Of a stretch of 64,000 nucleotides of DNA, positions 17,315 through 27,271 are shown in pieces. This DNA comes from Pseudanabaena cinerea FACHB-1277 (GTDB lineage: Bacteria > Cyanobacteriota > Cyanobacteriia > Pseudanabaenales > Pseudanabaenaceae). The stretch spans positions 53,455-117,454 of the forward strand of contig NZ_JACJPY010000005.1 in NCBI RefSeq assembly GCF_014696345.1, written 5' to 3'. The stretch's first letter is position 1. Each line of letters begins with the position of its first letter. The position numbers and the translations under genes were made by a program. Below the pieces are notes generated by a model. That model was given only the letters and a program-made list of their open reading frames with translations. It was not told the DNA's origin and made no database searches.

Positions 17315-18138
17315 CTTCAAATTATTGGACAGGCAGACTAGACTTAGACTTTACTAAGCGCAACCAGCAAACGGTACTGACCCGCAGTTATGCCGTTGCC
17401 CCTTGGAAAATTCAGCGATCGCTCTATCCCGAAGGCGAAGAAGTCTGTCATTGTGTCTTACTGCATACCGCAGGCGGCTTTGTGGGCGGCGATCGCCTTG
17501 CCGCGCATATTCACCTTGCACCGCAGACCCAAGCCCTGCTCACCACCGCCTCCGCCACCAAAATCTATCGCAGCAATGGTGCAGATGCTCTGCAAGATGT
17601 GCAGATCCACATTGGCGAAGGCGCAAGTTTGGAATGGTTTCCCCAAGAAACGATCGCTTTCGCTGAGTCCCAATATCGCCAAACTACCAGGATCGAGCTA
17701 GCCAATCAAGCTACCTGTACCTTTTGGGAAATCGTCAGGTTTGGGCGCACCGCTCGTGGCGAAAAATTTCTCAATGGCAATTGGCGATCACAAACACAAG
17801 TATGGCGCAACCAAAAGCCACTATGGATCGATCAACAATGGCTAAAGGGCGATCCCCAGATTTTAGCCAGCGCCAATGCCCTCAATGACTATGCGATCGC
17901 CGCTAGTTTTGTATTTGTCGGTGCAGAAGTATCTCCCGAATTAGTCACCCGCATTCGTGCCACATGGGAACTTGGCAATTATGAGGGGATGTCGGGTGTA
18001 ACGCGATCGCTATGCGGTTTGGTTTGTCGTTATTGCGGTGATTCTTCTAGTGATGCGCGTAAATGGTTTCAGCAAATTTGGCAGCTTTTGCGTGTATCCT
18101 ATAGGGGTAGAGCAATTTGCGTACCACGGGTTTGGTAA
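17311..18138 (+). CDS. ureD: urease accessory protein UreD
   Basis: 275-residue UreD/UreH, the scaffold that binds apo-urease and recruits UreF and UreG for nickel delivery. Typical motifs are VCHCVLLHTAGGFVGGDRLA (residues 45-65), TTASATKIYRS, and EWFPQETIAF, followed by FWEIVRFGRTARGE. It opens with an ATG overlapping the stop of the bilin lyase and is followed by ureA after only three bases. UreE, UreF and UreG are not in the window; split accessory genes are common in cyanobacteria. Confidence 0.93.
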   Translation: MTSNYWTGRLDLDFTKRNQQTVLTRSYAVAPWKIQRSLYPEGEEVCHCVLLHTAGGFVGGDRLAAHIHLAPQTQALLTTASATKIYRSNGADALQDVQIHIGEGASLEWFPQETIAFAESQYRQTTRIELANQATCTFWEIVRFGRTARGEKFLNGNWRSQTQVWRNQKPLWIDQQWLKGDPQILASANALNDYAIAASFVFVGAEVSPELVTRIRATWELGNYEGMSGVTRSLCGLVCRYCGDSSSDARKWFQQIWQLLRVSYRGRAICVPRVW

Positions 18139-18141
18139 ATC

Positions 18142-18444
18142 ATGCAACTTACGCCTCAAGAAAAAGATAAATTGTTGATTTTTACGGCGGCGCGTGTCGC
18201 TGAGCGCCGCAAGGCTAAAGGCTTGAAGCTTAATTATCCTGAAGCGGTAGCAATTATTACCGCCGAAATAATGGAAGGTGCTAGAGAAGGCAAAACCGTA
18301 GCCGAATTAATGAGCTATGGCGCAACCCTACTCACCCGTGACGATGTAATGGAAGGCATTCCTGAGATGATCCATGATGTGCAAGTGGAAGCAACCTTCC
18401 CCGATGGCACAAAACTTGTCACTGTCCATAATCCCATTCGCTAA
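18142..18444 (+). CDS. ureA: urease gamma subunit
   Basis: 100 residues, exactly the normal length of the separate bacterial gamma subunit. It starts [17 protein letters not shown] and contains [19 protein letters not shown] and [20 protein letters not shown], which are diagnostic. The subunit forms the (alpha beta gamma)3 urease with UreB and UreC. Three bases separate it from ureD. A Uma2-family gene intervenes before ureB. Confidence 0.97.
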   Translation: MQLTPQEKDKLLIFTAARVAERRKAKGLKLNYPEAVAIITAEIMEGAREGKTVAELMSYGATLLTRDDVMEGIPEMIHDVQVEATFPDGTKLVTVHNPIR

Positions 18445-18479
18445 ATTTATTCAATCCTAACTAATTTTGGAGGTTTGAG

Positions 18480-19127
18480 ATGGTGGCGATCGCTTCAATA
18501 CAAAGCAAGCTCAAAACAATTGAGCTAAAACCAAAATTAACTTTTGATCAGTTTTTAGAAATTTATCCAGAGAATGGTAAGCACTACGAACTTATTAACG
18601 GCAAAATAGTCGAGATTTCAGAAATGGCATTTACACGCAATCACGATGATGTTGGTGAGTTCATCAACAGACGTTTTTATCGAGAGGTAGAACGTTTATC
18701 TCTTAACTATGTAGTCAAAAGAGCAATCCCCATTAGAACTACTGATCAAGAGGGAAATGAACATGGACGCATACCTGATTTAAGTGTAATTGATGCAACT
18801 ATTTGGCGCTCCAATCGCCATGATTACAAGGGACTGCGTGAAAAAATTCAGCTTGCGGTAGAAGTTGCTTCAAACAACTGGGATGACGACTATATTGACA
18901 AGTTTGATGAATATCAGCGTCTAGGTATTCCTGAATATTGGATTGTCGATTATCTGGCGATCGCCAGTCGTGATTTTCTCGGCAACCCCAAAGTCCCCAC
19001 CGTATTTGTAAATTTGCTAGATGAAAATGGTAAGTACCAAACCACTAAATTTACAGACGATGACAAAATTATCTCGCGAACTTTTTCTGAATTGGAATTA
19101 ACTGCCGCTCAAATTCTAAACATCTAA
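18480..19127 (+). CDS. Uma2-family (DUF820) putative endonuclease, lodged between ureA and ureB
   Basis: A 215-residue protein with the restriction-like fold of the Uma2 family, very expanded in cyanobacteria. Visible are KHYELINGKIVEIS, the Asp of RIPDLSVID and the Glu-x-Ala core of LAVEVASNNWDDD, then YQRLGIPEYWIVD. The role of Uma2 proteins is not established. The gene has its own GGAGG six bases before ATG 18480 and lies 35 bases after ureA and 60 bases before ureB, in the same direction, so it interrupts what is normally a compact ureA-ureB pair. Base composition (more A/T) is unlike that of the ure genes around it, which suggests later insertion. Confidence 0.85.
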   Translation: MVAIASIQSKLKTIELKPKLTFDQFLEIYPENGKHYELINGKIVEISEMAFTRNHDDVGEFINRRFYREVERLSLNYVVKRAIPIRTTDQEGNEHGRIPDLSVIDATIWRSNRHDYKGLREKIQLAVEVASNNWDDDYIDKFDEYQRLGIPEYWIVDYLAIASRDFLGNPKVPTVFVNLLDENGKYQTTKFTDDDKIISRTFSELELTAAQILNI

Positions 19128-19187
19128 ATTGTCAAATCAAAACCCAATCAAAATCCGACCAAAAACTCAAATAATGGAGATATATCT

Positions 19188-19493
19188 ATGATTCCTGGTG
19201 AAATCATTACTCAAGAAGGCGACATTGAATTAAATGCTGGGCGGGAAGTAATTACCCTCAAGGTTGCCAATTCTGGGGATCGCCCGATCCAAGTCGGTTC
19301 CCATTACCATTTCTATGAAGCCAATCGCGCCTTAATCTTTGAACGCGATCGCGCCAGAGGCACACACCTAGACATTCCTGCGGGAACCTCAGTCCGTTTT
19401 GAGCCAGGGGATGAAAAGGAGATTAATCTAGTTCCCTATGTGGGCAGTCGTGAGGTATATGGGTTTAATGCCTTGGTCGAAGGCAAATTATGA
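19188..19493 (+). CDS. ureB: urease beta subunit
   Basis: 101-residue beta subunit, normal length, with the opening [20 protein letters not shown] and the conserved [15 protein letters not shown] and [25 protein letters not shown] upstream of the ATG gives a good ribosome site. It stands between two unrelated genes (Uma2 family before, PD-(D/E)XK-like after) but keeps the strand and order of the urease operon. Confidence 0.97.
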   Translation: MIPGEIITQEGDIELNAGREVITLKVANSGDRPIQVGSHYHFYEANRALIFERDRARGTHLDIPAGTSVRFEPGDEKEINLVPYVGSREVYGFNALVEGKL

Positions 19494-19515
19494 AGACTAA
19501 CTAGAGGACTAGGCT

Positions 19516-20154
19516 ATGACCACAACCATTACTGTGGAAAAATTGACGCTTTATGATTTGGAAAAGTCATTTAATTTAACTTTGAGCGATCACCCTGATT
19601 TTTCCCCAGAGTGGCAGAACGAGCATCTTGATATAGAACCTAAAGAGCAGGAGCAATTAGATCGCATCAAAACTAATTATCTCCACTTGTCCAAGCGCTT
19701 GATGCTAGAGGAAATGGTGAAAATGATTGTGGTGTCGCCACTTCTTGATATGGCAAGGTTTTATCAGCCACCGTTCTATTCCGTTGCTGAAAAGTCGATT
19801 AAAGTTGCGGTCAAAGATGAAAACTTAACTATTCACGGCAAAATTGATGTCTTAGTCATTCAGGATCGCTTTTGGATTTTAGTAATTGAATCCAAACAAG
19901 CAGGAGTTTCATTGCAGAAGGGCATCCCTCAAGCCCTTGCCTATATGTTGGCTCATCCTAATCGCGAACAACCTATTTATGGAATGGTGACAAATGGCAG
20001 TAATTTTGTTTTTCTTAAACTAGCATGGCAAGATCAACCTATTTATGGAATTTCCGATGAATATACTTCCGATGAATATACATTGATGCGCCATGAGAAA
20101 GATCTTTACAAGATTTTGAAAATATTAAAAACTATTGGCATCGCTATTACCTGA
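19516..20154 (+). CDS. PD-(D/E)XK-fold nuclease-like protein (HsdR N-terminal-like), lodged between ureB and ureC
   Basis: A 212-residue protein resembling cyanobacterial stand-alone proteins annotated as restriction endonuclease subunit R-like. The central GKIDVLVIQ...[12 protein letters not shown] carries the Asp and the Glu-x-Lys of a PD-(D/E)XK active site (about residues 114-135), and the following [11 protein letters not shown]...[14 protein letters not shown] is typical of HsdR_N-like folds. No motor or specificity subunit accompanies it. GAGG lies nine bases before the ATG at 19516. A short in-frame duplication gives Ser-Asp-Glu-Tyr-Thr twice near residue 187. It starts 22 bases after ureB and ends 46 before ureC. 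Confidence 0.72.
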   Translation: MTTTITVEKLTLYDLEKSFNLTLSDHPDFSPEWQNEHLDIEPKEQEQLDRIKTNYLHLSKRLMLEEMVKMIVVSPLLDMARFYQPPFYSVAEKSIKVAVKDENLTIHGKIDVLVIQDRFWILVIESKQAGVSLQKGIPQALAYMLAHPNREQPIYGMVTNGSNFVFLKLAWQDQPIYGISDEYTSDEYTLMRHEKDLYKILKILKTIGIAIT

Positions 20155-20200
20155 ATCAATCTTTGCCGCAATCTCAATATTTTACCAAGGAGAAAACCCA

Positions 20201-21925
20201 ATGAGTTACAGAATGTCCCGCCGTGCCTATGCTGACACCTATGGCGCAACCGTTGGCGATCGCGTGCGCTTAGCTGACACAGAACTATTTATCGAGGTGG
20301 AGCGCGACTACACCACCTATGGCGATGAGGTCAAATTTGGTGGCGGTAAGGTGATCCGCGATGGCATGGGACAATCTCCCATTACAAGGGCAGGTGGCGC
20401 TGTCGATGTGGTGATTACCAATGCGCTGATCCTTGATTGGTGGGGAGTTGTCAAAGCAGATGTGGGGATTAAGGATGGTAAGATTGCAGCGATCGGTAAA
20501 GCAGGTAATCCTTATATTCAGAACAATATTGATATCATTATTGGCGCTAGTACTGAAGTAATCGCTGGGGAAGGACGCATTCTCACCGCAGGCGGTATTG
20601 ATTCTCATATTCACTTCATTGCGCCACAACAGATTGAAGTGGCGATCGCCTCTGGGGTAACGACCATGATCGGCGGCGGTACTGGTCCCGCAACAGGCAC
20701 AAATGCCACCACCTGCACCCCTGGATCTTGGAATATGGCGCGAATGCTCGAAGCGGCGGAAGCATTTCCGATGAATTTAGGCTTCCTTGGTAAAGGCAAC
20801 AGCAGCAAGCCTGAAGGCTTGGTGGAACAGATAGAATCAGGGGCGATGGGTCTAAAACTCCATGAAGATTGGGGAACCACACCCGCCACTATCGATACCT
20901 GTTTGGGGGTTGCCGATGAATATGATGTGCAGGTTGCCATCCATACGGATACGCTGAATGAGGCGGGCTTTGTGGAAGATACGATCGCTGCCTTTAAAAA
21001 TCGCGTGATTCATACCTATCACACTGAGGGCGCAGGCGGCGGTCATGCCCCCGACATTATCAAGATCTGCGGTGAGGCGAATGTTTTGCCATCTTCCACC
21101 AATCCCACGCGCCCCTATACCCTCAATACCCTTGATGAACATTTGGATATGCTGATGGTCTGTCACCATCTCGATCCTAGCATTCCCGAAGATATTGCCT
21201 TTGCAGAATCCCGTATTCGCCGCGAGACGATCGCCGCCGAAGATATTCTCCACGACATCGGTGCATTTAGTATGATTTCTTCCGACTCCCAAGCAATGGG
21301 ACGGGTGGGCGAAGTGATTATCCGCACATGGCAAACTGCCCATAAAATGAAGGTGCAGCGCGGCGTTCTCACCAATTCGCTCACGAATTCTGAAAGTACT
21401 AGAGCCGATAATTTCCGCGCTCGCCGCTATGTGGCAAAGTACACAATTAACCCTGCGATCGCCCATGGTATTGCCGAATATGTTGGTTCCATTGAGGTGG
21501 GTAAAATCGCCGATCTCTGTCTCTGGAGTCCAGCCTTTTTTGGTGTGAAGCCCGAACTGGTTCTAAAAGCTGGGTTTATCGCCTATGCCCAGATGGGTGA
21601 TGCCAATGCCAGCATTCCCACGCCGCAGCCTGTGCATATGCGTCCGATGTTTGGCAGCTATGGCAGTGCGATCGCTCAAACTTCCTTTACTTTTATGTCA
21701 CAGATTGCGATCGAGCGTGGGATTCCTGAACAGTTGGGACTGAAGAAACAAATCATTGCCACTAAGAACAATCGCAACATTAGCAAGCGCGATCTCAAGC
21801 TTAATGATGCACTGCCCAAAATTGAAGTAGATTCTGAGACTTACGAAGTTCGCGCCGATGGCGAATTACTAACCTGTGAACCTGCCTCGATTTTGCCAAT
21901 GGCACAGCGATATTTTCTGTTCTAG
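20201..21925 (+). CDS. ureC: urease alpha subunit (catalytic)
   Basis: 574-residue catalytic subunit that hydrolyses urea at a dinickel centre. Seen: nickel ligands in GGIDSHIHF, the carbamylated lysine in [35 protein letters not shown] with the flap His, and [12 protein letters not shown]. Start at ATG 20201 is set by AAGGAG eight bases upstream and by the family N-terminus [15 protein letters not shown]; a longer open frame back to 20135 overlaps the preceding gene and is rejected. All catalytic residues that I can check are present, so the enzyme should be active if the UreEFG genes exist elsewhere. Confidence 0.98.
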   Translation: MSYRMSRRAYADTYGATVGDRVRLADTELFIEVERDYTTYGDEVKFGGGKVIRDGMGQSPITRAGGAVDVVITNALILDWWGVVKADVGIKDGKIAAIGKAGNPYIQNNIDIIIGASTEVIAGEGRILTAGGIDSHIHFIAPQQIEVAIASGVTTMIGGGTGPATGTNATTCTPGSWNMARMLEAAEAFPMNLGFLGKGNSSKPEGLVEQIESGAMGLKLHEDWGTTPATIDTCLGVADEYDVQVAIHTDTLNEAGFVEDTIAAFKNRVIHTYHTEGAGGGHAPDIIKICGEANVLPSSTNPTRPYTLNTLDEHLDMLMVCHHLDPSIPEDIAFAESRIRRETIAAEDILHDIGAFSMISSDSQAMGRVGEVIIRTWQTAHKMKVQRGVLTNSLTNSESTRADNFRARRYVAKYTINPAIAHGIAEYVGSIEVGKIADLCLWSPAFFGVKPELVLKAGFIAYAQMGDANASIPTPQPVHMRPMFGSYGSAIAQTSFTFMSQIAIERGIPEQLGLKKQIIATKNNRNISKRDLKLNDALPKIEVDSETYEVRADGELLTCEPASILPMAQRYFLF

Positions 21926-21944
21926 CCATAGCTATCAAGTAAGG

Positions 21945-21966
21945 AAACGGCGTAGCCGTTTCTTTA
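21945..21966 (+). terminator. ureC terminator
   Basis: AAACGG / CCGTTT hairpin with a GCGTAG-type loop, followed by TCTTTATTT, 20 bases after the ureC stop. Confidence 0.65.
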
Positions 21967-22008
21967 TTTGGTATAACAGTAAAAGAACCAAGCTAACGGT
22001 GGAAATTG

Positions 22009-22809
22009 ATGATTACAGTTCCTTCCGAATATCGCCAACTACCAACGGCAGAAGACTTGCCAGATTCCGATGAAACACCTGTGGACAATGAACTCCAAAA
22101 TGACATTCCCAATATGCTGCTTAATTTACTGCGGTTAATTTGGGGCGATCGCCAAGATTGGTTTTGGGGTGTAGATATGGGCGTTTACTATGAGCCAAAT
22201 ATCCAAGAACCCGAAAAATCGAAAGTAATCGTTCCTGATGGTTTTCTGGCTTTGGGTGTACCAAGATGCACTGATGAAAGAGGGAGATTGAGCTATGTGT
22301 TATGGCAAGAGCAGGTCATTCCCATATTGGCATTGGAAGTAATTTCTAAGAAATATAATGGCGAATACGATCAAAAGCTAAGGCAATATCAAGACTTAGG
22401 CATTCTTTACTATGCCATCTACAACCTTGCAAGTGGTCGCAGGGGACTTTACAAAAAACACGAATCCCTAGAGATCTATAAACTAATCGATGGTAAATAC
22501 CAATTGCTGCCATCAGTGACGCTGTTGCAGGAAGGGAGCAAAGTGGTATGGATGCCAGAAATCGGCTTAGGACTTGGCTGTGAGCGTAGCAATCGTGACC
22601 ATTGGGAGCGCGAATGGCTCTACTGGTACGATCGCGATAATGTCAGATATTTGACCGCAGAGGAGAGAGCGGCACAGGCAAGTTTGGCACAATTGCAAGC
22701 AGAGGCGATCGCGGCTCAACAACGGGCGATCGCCGAGCAAGAACGACAACAAAAGGAAAAATTAGCTAATTACTTAAAGTCAATTGGAGTTGATCCTGAT
22801 GCAATTTAG
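22009..22809 (+). CDS. Uma2-family (DUF820) putative endonuclease
   Basis: A 266-residue Uma2-type protein of the subgroup with a long charged C-terminal tail. The nuclease-like core shows VPDGFLALGVPR, then LALEVISKKYNGEYDQKL and YQDLGILYYAIYN. The tail (residues 215-266) is rich in Ala, Gln and Glu, forms a coiled coil, and ends YLKSIGVDPDAI, a tail shared with the gene at 50951. ATG 22009 is preferred to the TTG three bases earlier; GGTGG precedes it. It is separated from ureC by a terminator, so it is probably transcribed alone. Confidence 0.85.
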   Translation: MITVPSEYRQLPTAEDLPDSDETPVDNELQNDIPNMLLNLLRLIWGDRQDWFWGVDMGVYYEPNIQEPEKSKVIVPDGFLALGVPRCTDERGRLSYVLWQEQVIPILALEVISKKYNGEYDQKLRQYQDLGILYYAIYNLASGRRGLYKKHESLEIYKLIDGKYQLLPSVTLLQEGSKVVWMPEIGLGLGCERSNRDHWEREWLYWYDRDNVRYLTAEERAAQASLAQLQAEAIAAQQRAIAEQERQQKEKLANYLKSIGVDPDAI

Positions 22810-22911
22810 ATCCAGCCTCAATAGCGCGATCGCCTCATGTCAGAGACTGCGTAAAATGATCACAGGCTTTTTAGTAATGTTAACTATGGCTGTTTTTAGC
22901 CATACCTAATT

Positions 22912-23283
22912 ATGAAAATTAAAAATATTGTGATTGGGGCGATCGCGCCAATTCTCGGTTTATTAGCAGCACCCCTTGCTGGATCTGCACAGTCTGCCAC
23001 TCAATACATTGCCCAATTTAATAGTGGCTGTACGGTGCAACTTGTCGGTAGAGAACGCGGATCGCGGGTAAATTTGCGAAGTGGCGCAGGTACTGAGTTT
23101 AGTAGTCCTAGTTATTTGCTAGTCGGTCAAAGTGTAACAATGCTGGACAATGCCAGAGGGCAACGCATCAGCAGAGAGGATAGTCAAGGATCGACTTGGT
23201 ATTTTGTAGAATATGAGCCAAGTGCCACTAGGGGTTGGGTTCGTGAAGATTTCATTGCACCGCAATGTAATGAAGCTCTTTAA
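22912..23283 (+). CDS. secreted SH3b-domain protein
   Basis: 123-residue exported protein. Residues 1-26 are a signal peptide (MKIKNIVIGAIAPILGLLAA, cleavage near Gly-Ser-Ala). The remainder is one bacterial SH3-like domain: SRVNLRSGAGTEFSS, then LLVGQSVTMLDN and WYFVEYEPSATRGWVREDFI. Two cysteines (CTVQL and APQCNE) could form a disulfide. Such domains bind cell-wall or other extracellular ligands. It is a single gene upstream of the convergent ictB-like gene. Confidence 0.75.
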   Translation: MKIKNIVIGAIAPILGLLAAPLAGSAQSATQYIAQFNSGCTVQLVGRERGSRVNLRSGAGTEFSSPSYLLVGQSVTMLDNARGQRISREDSQGSTWYFVEYEPSATRGWVREDFIAPQCNEAL

Positions 23284-23326
23284 GGTTTGCTTAGGGCATA
23301 AAACGCAAATTGCATTGCTATAACCC

Positions 23327-24709
23327 CTATTCTTCGAGAGGTGAAGTCACGGGGGCAATACATAAACTCTCAACTAGGGCGATCGCTAACCACCAGAGCA
23401 ATTGCACCTGAGGGCGATACCAGACTGTATCGAATAAACCATGGGCTAACATTCCTGAAACAGTGGCGATCGCCCCAATTATTAACAGACCATCGGCATG
23501 GCGATCGCTGCGTAAACGATTGAGAATTTGCCAACCTTGCGTGAATACGGTAATTACTAACCAACTGTAGCAAATTACGCCAATAAATCCTGTCTCAACA
23601 GTGAGTTCCAACGGGACAGAATAGGCTCCAAGGGCGCTATAACCCGATCGCTGATAGAGCGGATAAATCAGGTTAAAAGCCTTGTTGCCAGGTCCAATTC
23701 CCAAAAATGGTCTAGCCTTCACCATATTAATTACCGACATCCATACATTCACCCGAAAGGCATTACTGCTGTCGGCAGTGCCGAAAATACTCAGTACCCT
23801 TGTCCGTAAAGGCGCGACCGCAATTGTGCCAAGGGCGATCGCGCCAGCCATACCACCAAGGGCGGTGGGTAATGTCCATGAGGGTAAGCGTTTACCCCAC
23901 CAATAGATTAAGAGAATCATTAAAGCAAAACTAGTGACCACTAGCCCAATTAATCCGCCTCGGCTTTGGGTTTGGGTGATGCAAAATGCGCCCATGATTG
24001 CGGTAAGGGCGGAGAGTACTTTCATTCCCCAGCTCTGCCAATAGATGGCAGCGATCGCCCCCAAGGGCAAGGCAGGCATCAGAAACCCTGCGAATAGATT
24101 GGGATTGCCTAAAAAACTATAGACACGGGTAATCCCTGCGGATTCGGAGGTAGGATCTGTCCAAGTGGCAAGTTCGGGCGCACCGAGGTACCACTGCTGC
24201 ACCCCATAGGCACTAGCAACTAGTGCCGCGATCAAATAAGCACCCACCAAAATTGATCGCCAACCCGCCCGCATCACCCTAGCCATCGCCACAAATGCCA
24301 GCATATAGATCGTCAGTTTGATCAAGCCATCCAGCGCCGCCATCTTTACGGGAGAAATCAAAGTGGCGATCGCAGCAATGCACCAATAGCTGAACAAGGG
24401 CGGATAAATTGGACTGCTCTGCTCCTCTTGATCGCGGCGATCGCTTAGCCACAACATCAACAAGGCGATCGCGGCGGCGGCTCCAATTACTCCCGTTTGG
24501 GCATTTTCTAAAAATGGCAAAGTCGCAACCATAATTACCAATAGGCAACCCAACAGACGATCTCGCACCAACCAACTACCATCCCGCCATGCCTGCACAG
24601 GCATCATCAATTGCCAGAATTTTGCTTGGCAGCTACGGCTCCATCTACTTAGCCATAGCTGTAGGGGCTGCAAAAATTTGAGAAATGGTAGCTTGAGATT
24701 GGAGTTCAT
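23327..24709 (-). CDS. ictB: IctB-like membrane protein of the O-antigen ligase/polymerase (Wzy) superfamily
   Basis: 460 residues with about ten membrane helices. The length, the N-terminal WRDGSWLVRDRLLGCL and the later motifs FLGNPNLFAGFL, CITQTQSRGGLIGL, ARPFLGIGPGNKAFN and MLAHGLFDTVWYRPQ match the cyanobacterial IctB family. IctB was first described in Synechococcus as affecting inorganic-carbon accumulation; the fold is that of O-antigen ligases, and its real reaction is still uncertain. The gene stands alone between the SH3 protein (convergent) and the cyclase gene. Confidence 0.85.
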   Translation of the reverse strand: MNSNLKLPFLKFLQPLQLWLSRWSRSCQAKFWQLMMPVQAWRDGSWLVRDRLLGCLLVIMVATLPFLENAQTGVIGAAAAIALLMLWLSDRRDQEEQSSPIYPPLFSYWCIAAIATLISPVKMAALDGLIKLTIYMLAFVAMARVMRAGWRSILVGAYLIAALVASAYGVQQWYLGAPELATWTDPTSESAGITRVYSFLGNPNLFAGFLMPALPLGAIAAIYWQSWGMKVLSALTAIMGAFCITQTQSRGGLIGLVVTSFALMILLIYWWGKRLPSWTLPTALGGMAGAIALGTIAVAPLRTRVLSIFGTADSSNAFRVNVWMSVINMVKARPFLGIGPGNKAFNLIYPLYQRSGYSALGAYSVPLELTVETGFIGVICYSWLVITVFTQGWQILNRLRSDRHADGLLIIGAIATVSGMLAHGLFDTVWYRPQVQLLWWLAIALVESLCIAPVTSPLEE

Positions 24710-24856
24710 AGAAAATCAAAAATAATCCTTACTTTTATGACCGTAAGAAACTACACTCTATACCAAATTACAGAGCTTTGCACTGAAATTTAGACCAATA
24801 AAAATCTTGAAGTCTTCACGAAGCAAGGCTTTCAAACAAGGCTTTCAAAATTTCTG

Positions 24857-26893
24857 TTACTCCTGACGCATGGGTAAATTCCCCTTCTTCAGAACATCAA
24901 TTACTGCCATATGGCGTTTTAAATCCATCTGCACCTGCTCATAATCTGTGTGATCGCCCCCTTTCAATCCAATTACACCATACAAATGCACATTGCCCAC
25001 CCGCCCTTTGAGGGCGTGTTCGCCAAAATCAACCACATCAATTTGCTCCTTAACCATCTCATAAAGCTGCCCTGTAATCACAATATCCGTCCCCAGTTCC
25101 TTAGTCATACCTTCCACCCGACTTGCCACATTCACCGTATCGCCAATGACAGCATATTCCAAACGGCGATTGGAACCAATATTTCCGACAGTGATTTCTC
25201 CGTAGTTAATACCAATACCATTGGAAAAGGGAATTTTATTTTCCGATTGCCAGACCTTACGCAGTTCCGTGAGGGTTTTCCGCATATTTAGCGCTGCATT
25301 AATTGCATTCATCGCATCCACCTTTTCTCCCCGCGAAACAGGCGACCCAAACTCCGCCATAATGGCATCGCCAATAAATTTATCGATTGTACCTTGATAC
25401 TCCAAAATCGCATCCACCATACCACCGAGATAGGTATTCAGTTGCTGAATCAACAGCTTGGCGGGTAAGCGACTAGAGAGAGTGGTAAAGCCACGAATAT
25501 CGGAAAAGAGTACAGCAGCCTTGATGGTTCTACCTTCGAGTAGATCGCGAAATCCCTCTGGTTGATTGATGATTTCTTCGACAATGGGAGCAGCCACATA
25601 GCGTTCTAGAGTGCGCCGCAGTAACAATTTGTCAATCTGCGCGGAAATAGAACCCGTGGTTAAGAGGGTAATGCCACTCAAGCCGATCGCGATCGCAGGA
25701 ATTACCACAGGCAAAATTGTGTAGCCATAGATAAAACTGACATAGCCGATCGTCACCCAAGCGATCGACCCAGCCAAAGCCGCTAAAATTTGTAAGTTTG
25801 GACGCTTCAGCAAGCATAGTAGCAATCCTGAACCAATAACCAGCACAAATACAAATACACCCTGCTCCGAAGTCGTACTAAACAGATTTGCCATAGTCTT
25901 ACCCTGCATGAGTGTGGCGATCGCATTAGCATGGATTTCCACCCCTGGCATTCTTCCCATCGCTGAGTTCTGAATATCCTGTTTAGAAGGAGCAGTCGCC
26001 CCAATCAGCACGATTTTATCCTTAAAGAACTTGCCATTTTGCAGCTCTTCACTTTGCCAAGTATCAGGATCGATCACATAGTAAAAGGGAATCTGTTGTT
26101 TGGCATTTGCCCATGTATCTGCACCGCCAAAAAAGTAAATGCCGTCACCTCTAGGAGTGGGATAGTTGATCTTGGCTGTGTTAAGGGCTGTAGCGGCAAA
26201 GGTGGGGATAATCGGTAAGCCACTATCGGCGGGTGGCTGCACACCTAAGCGATGAATATTTTGAGTGATTTCAGGTTGAAAGTTAATCAATCCTAAATTG
26301 CTAGGCTTGACGGGAAAGATTGCCTCAGGGGATGCGAACTGCATAATATTTGCATCCCCAATTTGCGTAAACTCATAGCTCGCAGCAAATACCGCCTTAC
26401 TGCCATACTTGGCGATCGCTTGCTCAAACCTTTTATCATCAGCTTCCCCATGATCACTAGGGGCGACAAATAAAATATCAAAAGCAACTGCCTTAGCTCC
26501 TGCCTTTGCTAGTTTTTCTAAGACTTGAGCATAAACGATGCGCTTCCATGTGGTCGTGCGAAAAGGCTCTAAAAAAGGGCGCTTTTTGGCATCATAAAAA
26601 TCACCTTGCCGCAGCGATAGATCATCGATCGCCAAAATTATAATGTCCTTTGGTGGTGCGATCGTGCCACGCCAGCTAAAAAATGTCGATTGAGCTTGTC
26701 GTTCCAAACTAGGTACAAATTCTATCTCTAAACCTGTGACCATTGCGCTACTAGCAGCGATCGCCCCGATCACTGCATAGCTAATTCCTTGGGGCGTTGC
26801 TAGTCTTTTTAACTTTTTCGAGAAAAAGTCTTTGAAGACTTGTAGCCAGTCTTTGCTAGGAGCATTGGTATCGGCAGAAGTTTGATTTGACAT
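24857..26893 (-). CDS. CHASE2-domain adenylate/guanylate cyclase
   Basis: A 678-residue membrane receptor cyclase. A first membrane helix lies near residue 40, an extracytoplasmic CHASE2 sensor about 65-335 (IAPPKDIIILAIDDLSL, later KDKIVLIGATAPSKQD), three more helices about 345-425, and a class III cyclase domain about 455-640. The catalytic part has VLFSDIRGFT (metal Asp), DKFIGDAIMAEFG (purine-selecting Lys and second metal Asp) and EYAVIGDTVNVASRVE (Asp and Asn/Arg pair). Lys plus Asp at the base-selecting positions favours ATP, hence cAMP. The CHASE2 ligand is unknown. It is monocistronic, with no phosphodiesterase or CRP gene nearby. Confidence 0.9.
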   Translation of the reverse strand: MSNQTSADTNAPSKDWLQVFKDFFSKKLKRLATPQGISYAVIGAIAASSAMVTGLEIEFVPSLERQAQSTFFSWRGTIAPPKDIIILAIDDLSLRQGDFYDAKKRPFLEPFRTTTWKRIVYAQVLEKLAKAGAKAVAFDILFVAPSDHGEADDKRFEQAIAKYGSKAVFAASYEFTQIGDANIMQFASPEAIFPVKPSNLGLINFQPEITQNIHRLGVQPPADSGLPIIPTFAATALNTAKINYPTPRGDGIYFFGGADTWANAKQQIPFYYVIDPDTWQSEELQNGKFFKDKIVLIGATAPSKQDIQNSAMGRMPGVEIHANAIATLMQGKTMANLFSTTSEQGVFVFVLVIGSGLLLCLLKRPNLQILAALAGSIAWVTIGYVSFIYGYTILPVVIPAIAIGLSGITLLTTGSISAQIDKLLLRRTLERYVAAPIVEEIINQPEGFRDLLEGRTIKAAVLFSDIRGFTTLSSRLPAKLLIQQLNTYLGGMVDAILEYQGTIDKFIGDAIMAEFGSPVSRGEKVDAMNAINAALNMRKTLTELRKVWQSENKIPFSNGIGINYGEITVGNIGSNRRLEYAVIGDTVNVASRVEGMTKELGTDIVITGQLYEMVKEQIDVVDFGEHALKGRVGNVHLYGVIGLKGGDHTDYEQVQMDLKRHMAVIDVLKKGNLPMRQE

Positions 26894-27116
26894 AGTGATC
26901 GGAAAATTGGGTTTAAAACCCCGCGCTTCCAGCGAGGCTCAATATTACAATAAAGCAAATACCGTAGGGCTTACAGAAATTCACGATTGCAAAGCGAGTC
27001 GCAAGATTAGCACTGAGTAAGACCATGTTAGGACAATTCCTTACGGGCAATAATGTTTTTAGACATCAGGGCTTTCAAAAATACTCCTAGGTTTAACTAC
27101 AATAAAATACAAACAG

Positions 27117-27147
27117 AAAAGGGGATGCAGTTAATGCATCCCCTTTT
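27117..27147 (-). terminator. terminator of the psbB-psbT unit
   Basis: AAAAGGGGATGCA pairs with TGCATCCCCTTTT over 13 bases with a 5-base loop, about 125 bases beyond the psbT stop. The arms end in T on both strands. Confidence 0.75.
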
Positions 27148-27271
27148 CTATCCATAGAACCTTGTATAGAGGCTTGCAATTTGCCTAAGACAAAATAAGA
27201 AAATTTGCAACCTTCACTAGATCCGTTTGTAAATCACAAAAGCATGACAACACTTTTGTGATCTGACCTAA

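Noticed and set aside
18480..19127. Uma2 gene as part of the urease machinery
   Set aside because: Uma2 proteins have no known role in nickel or urea metabolism; position alone is not evidence of function.
20135..20200. Upstream extension of ureC
   Set aside because: It overlaps the preceding gene and lacks family residues; ATG 20201 has AAGGAG and the normal UreC N-terminus.
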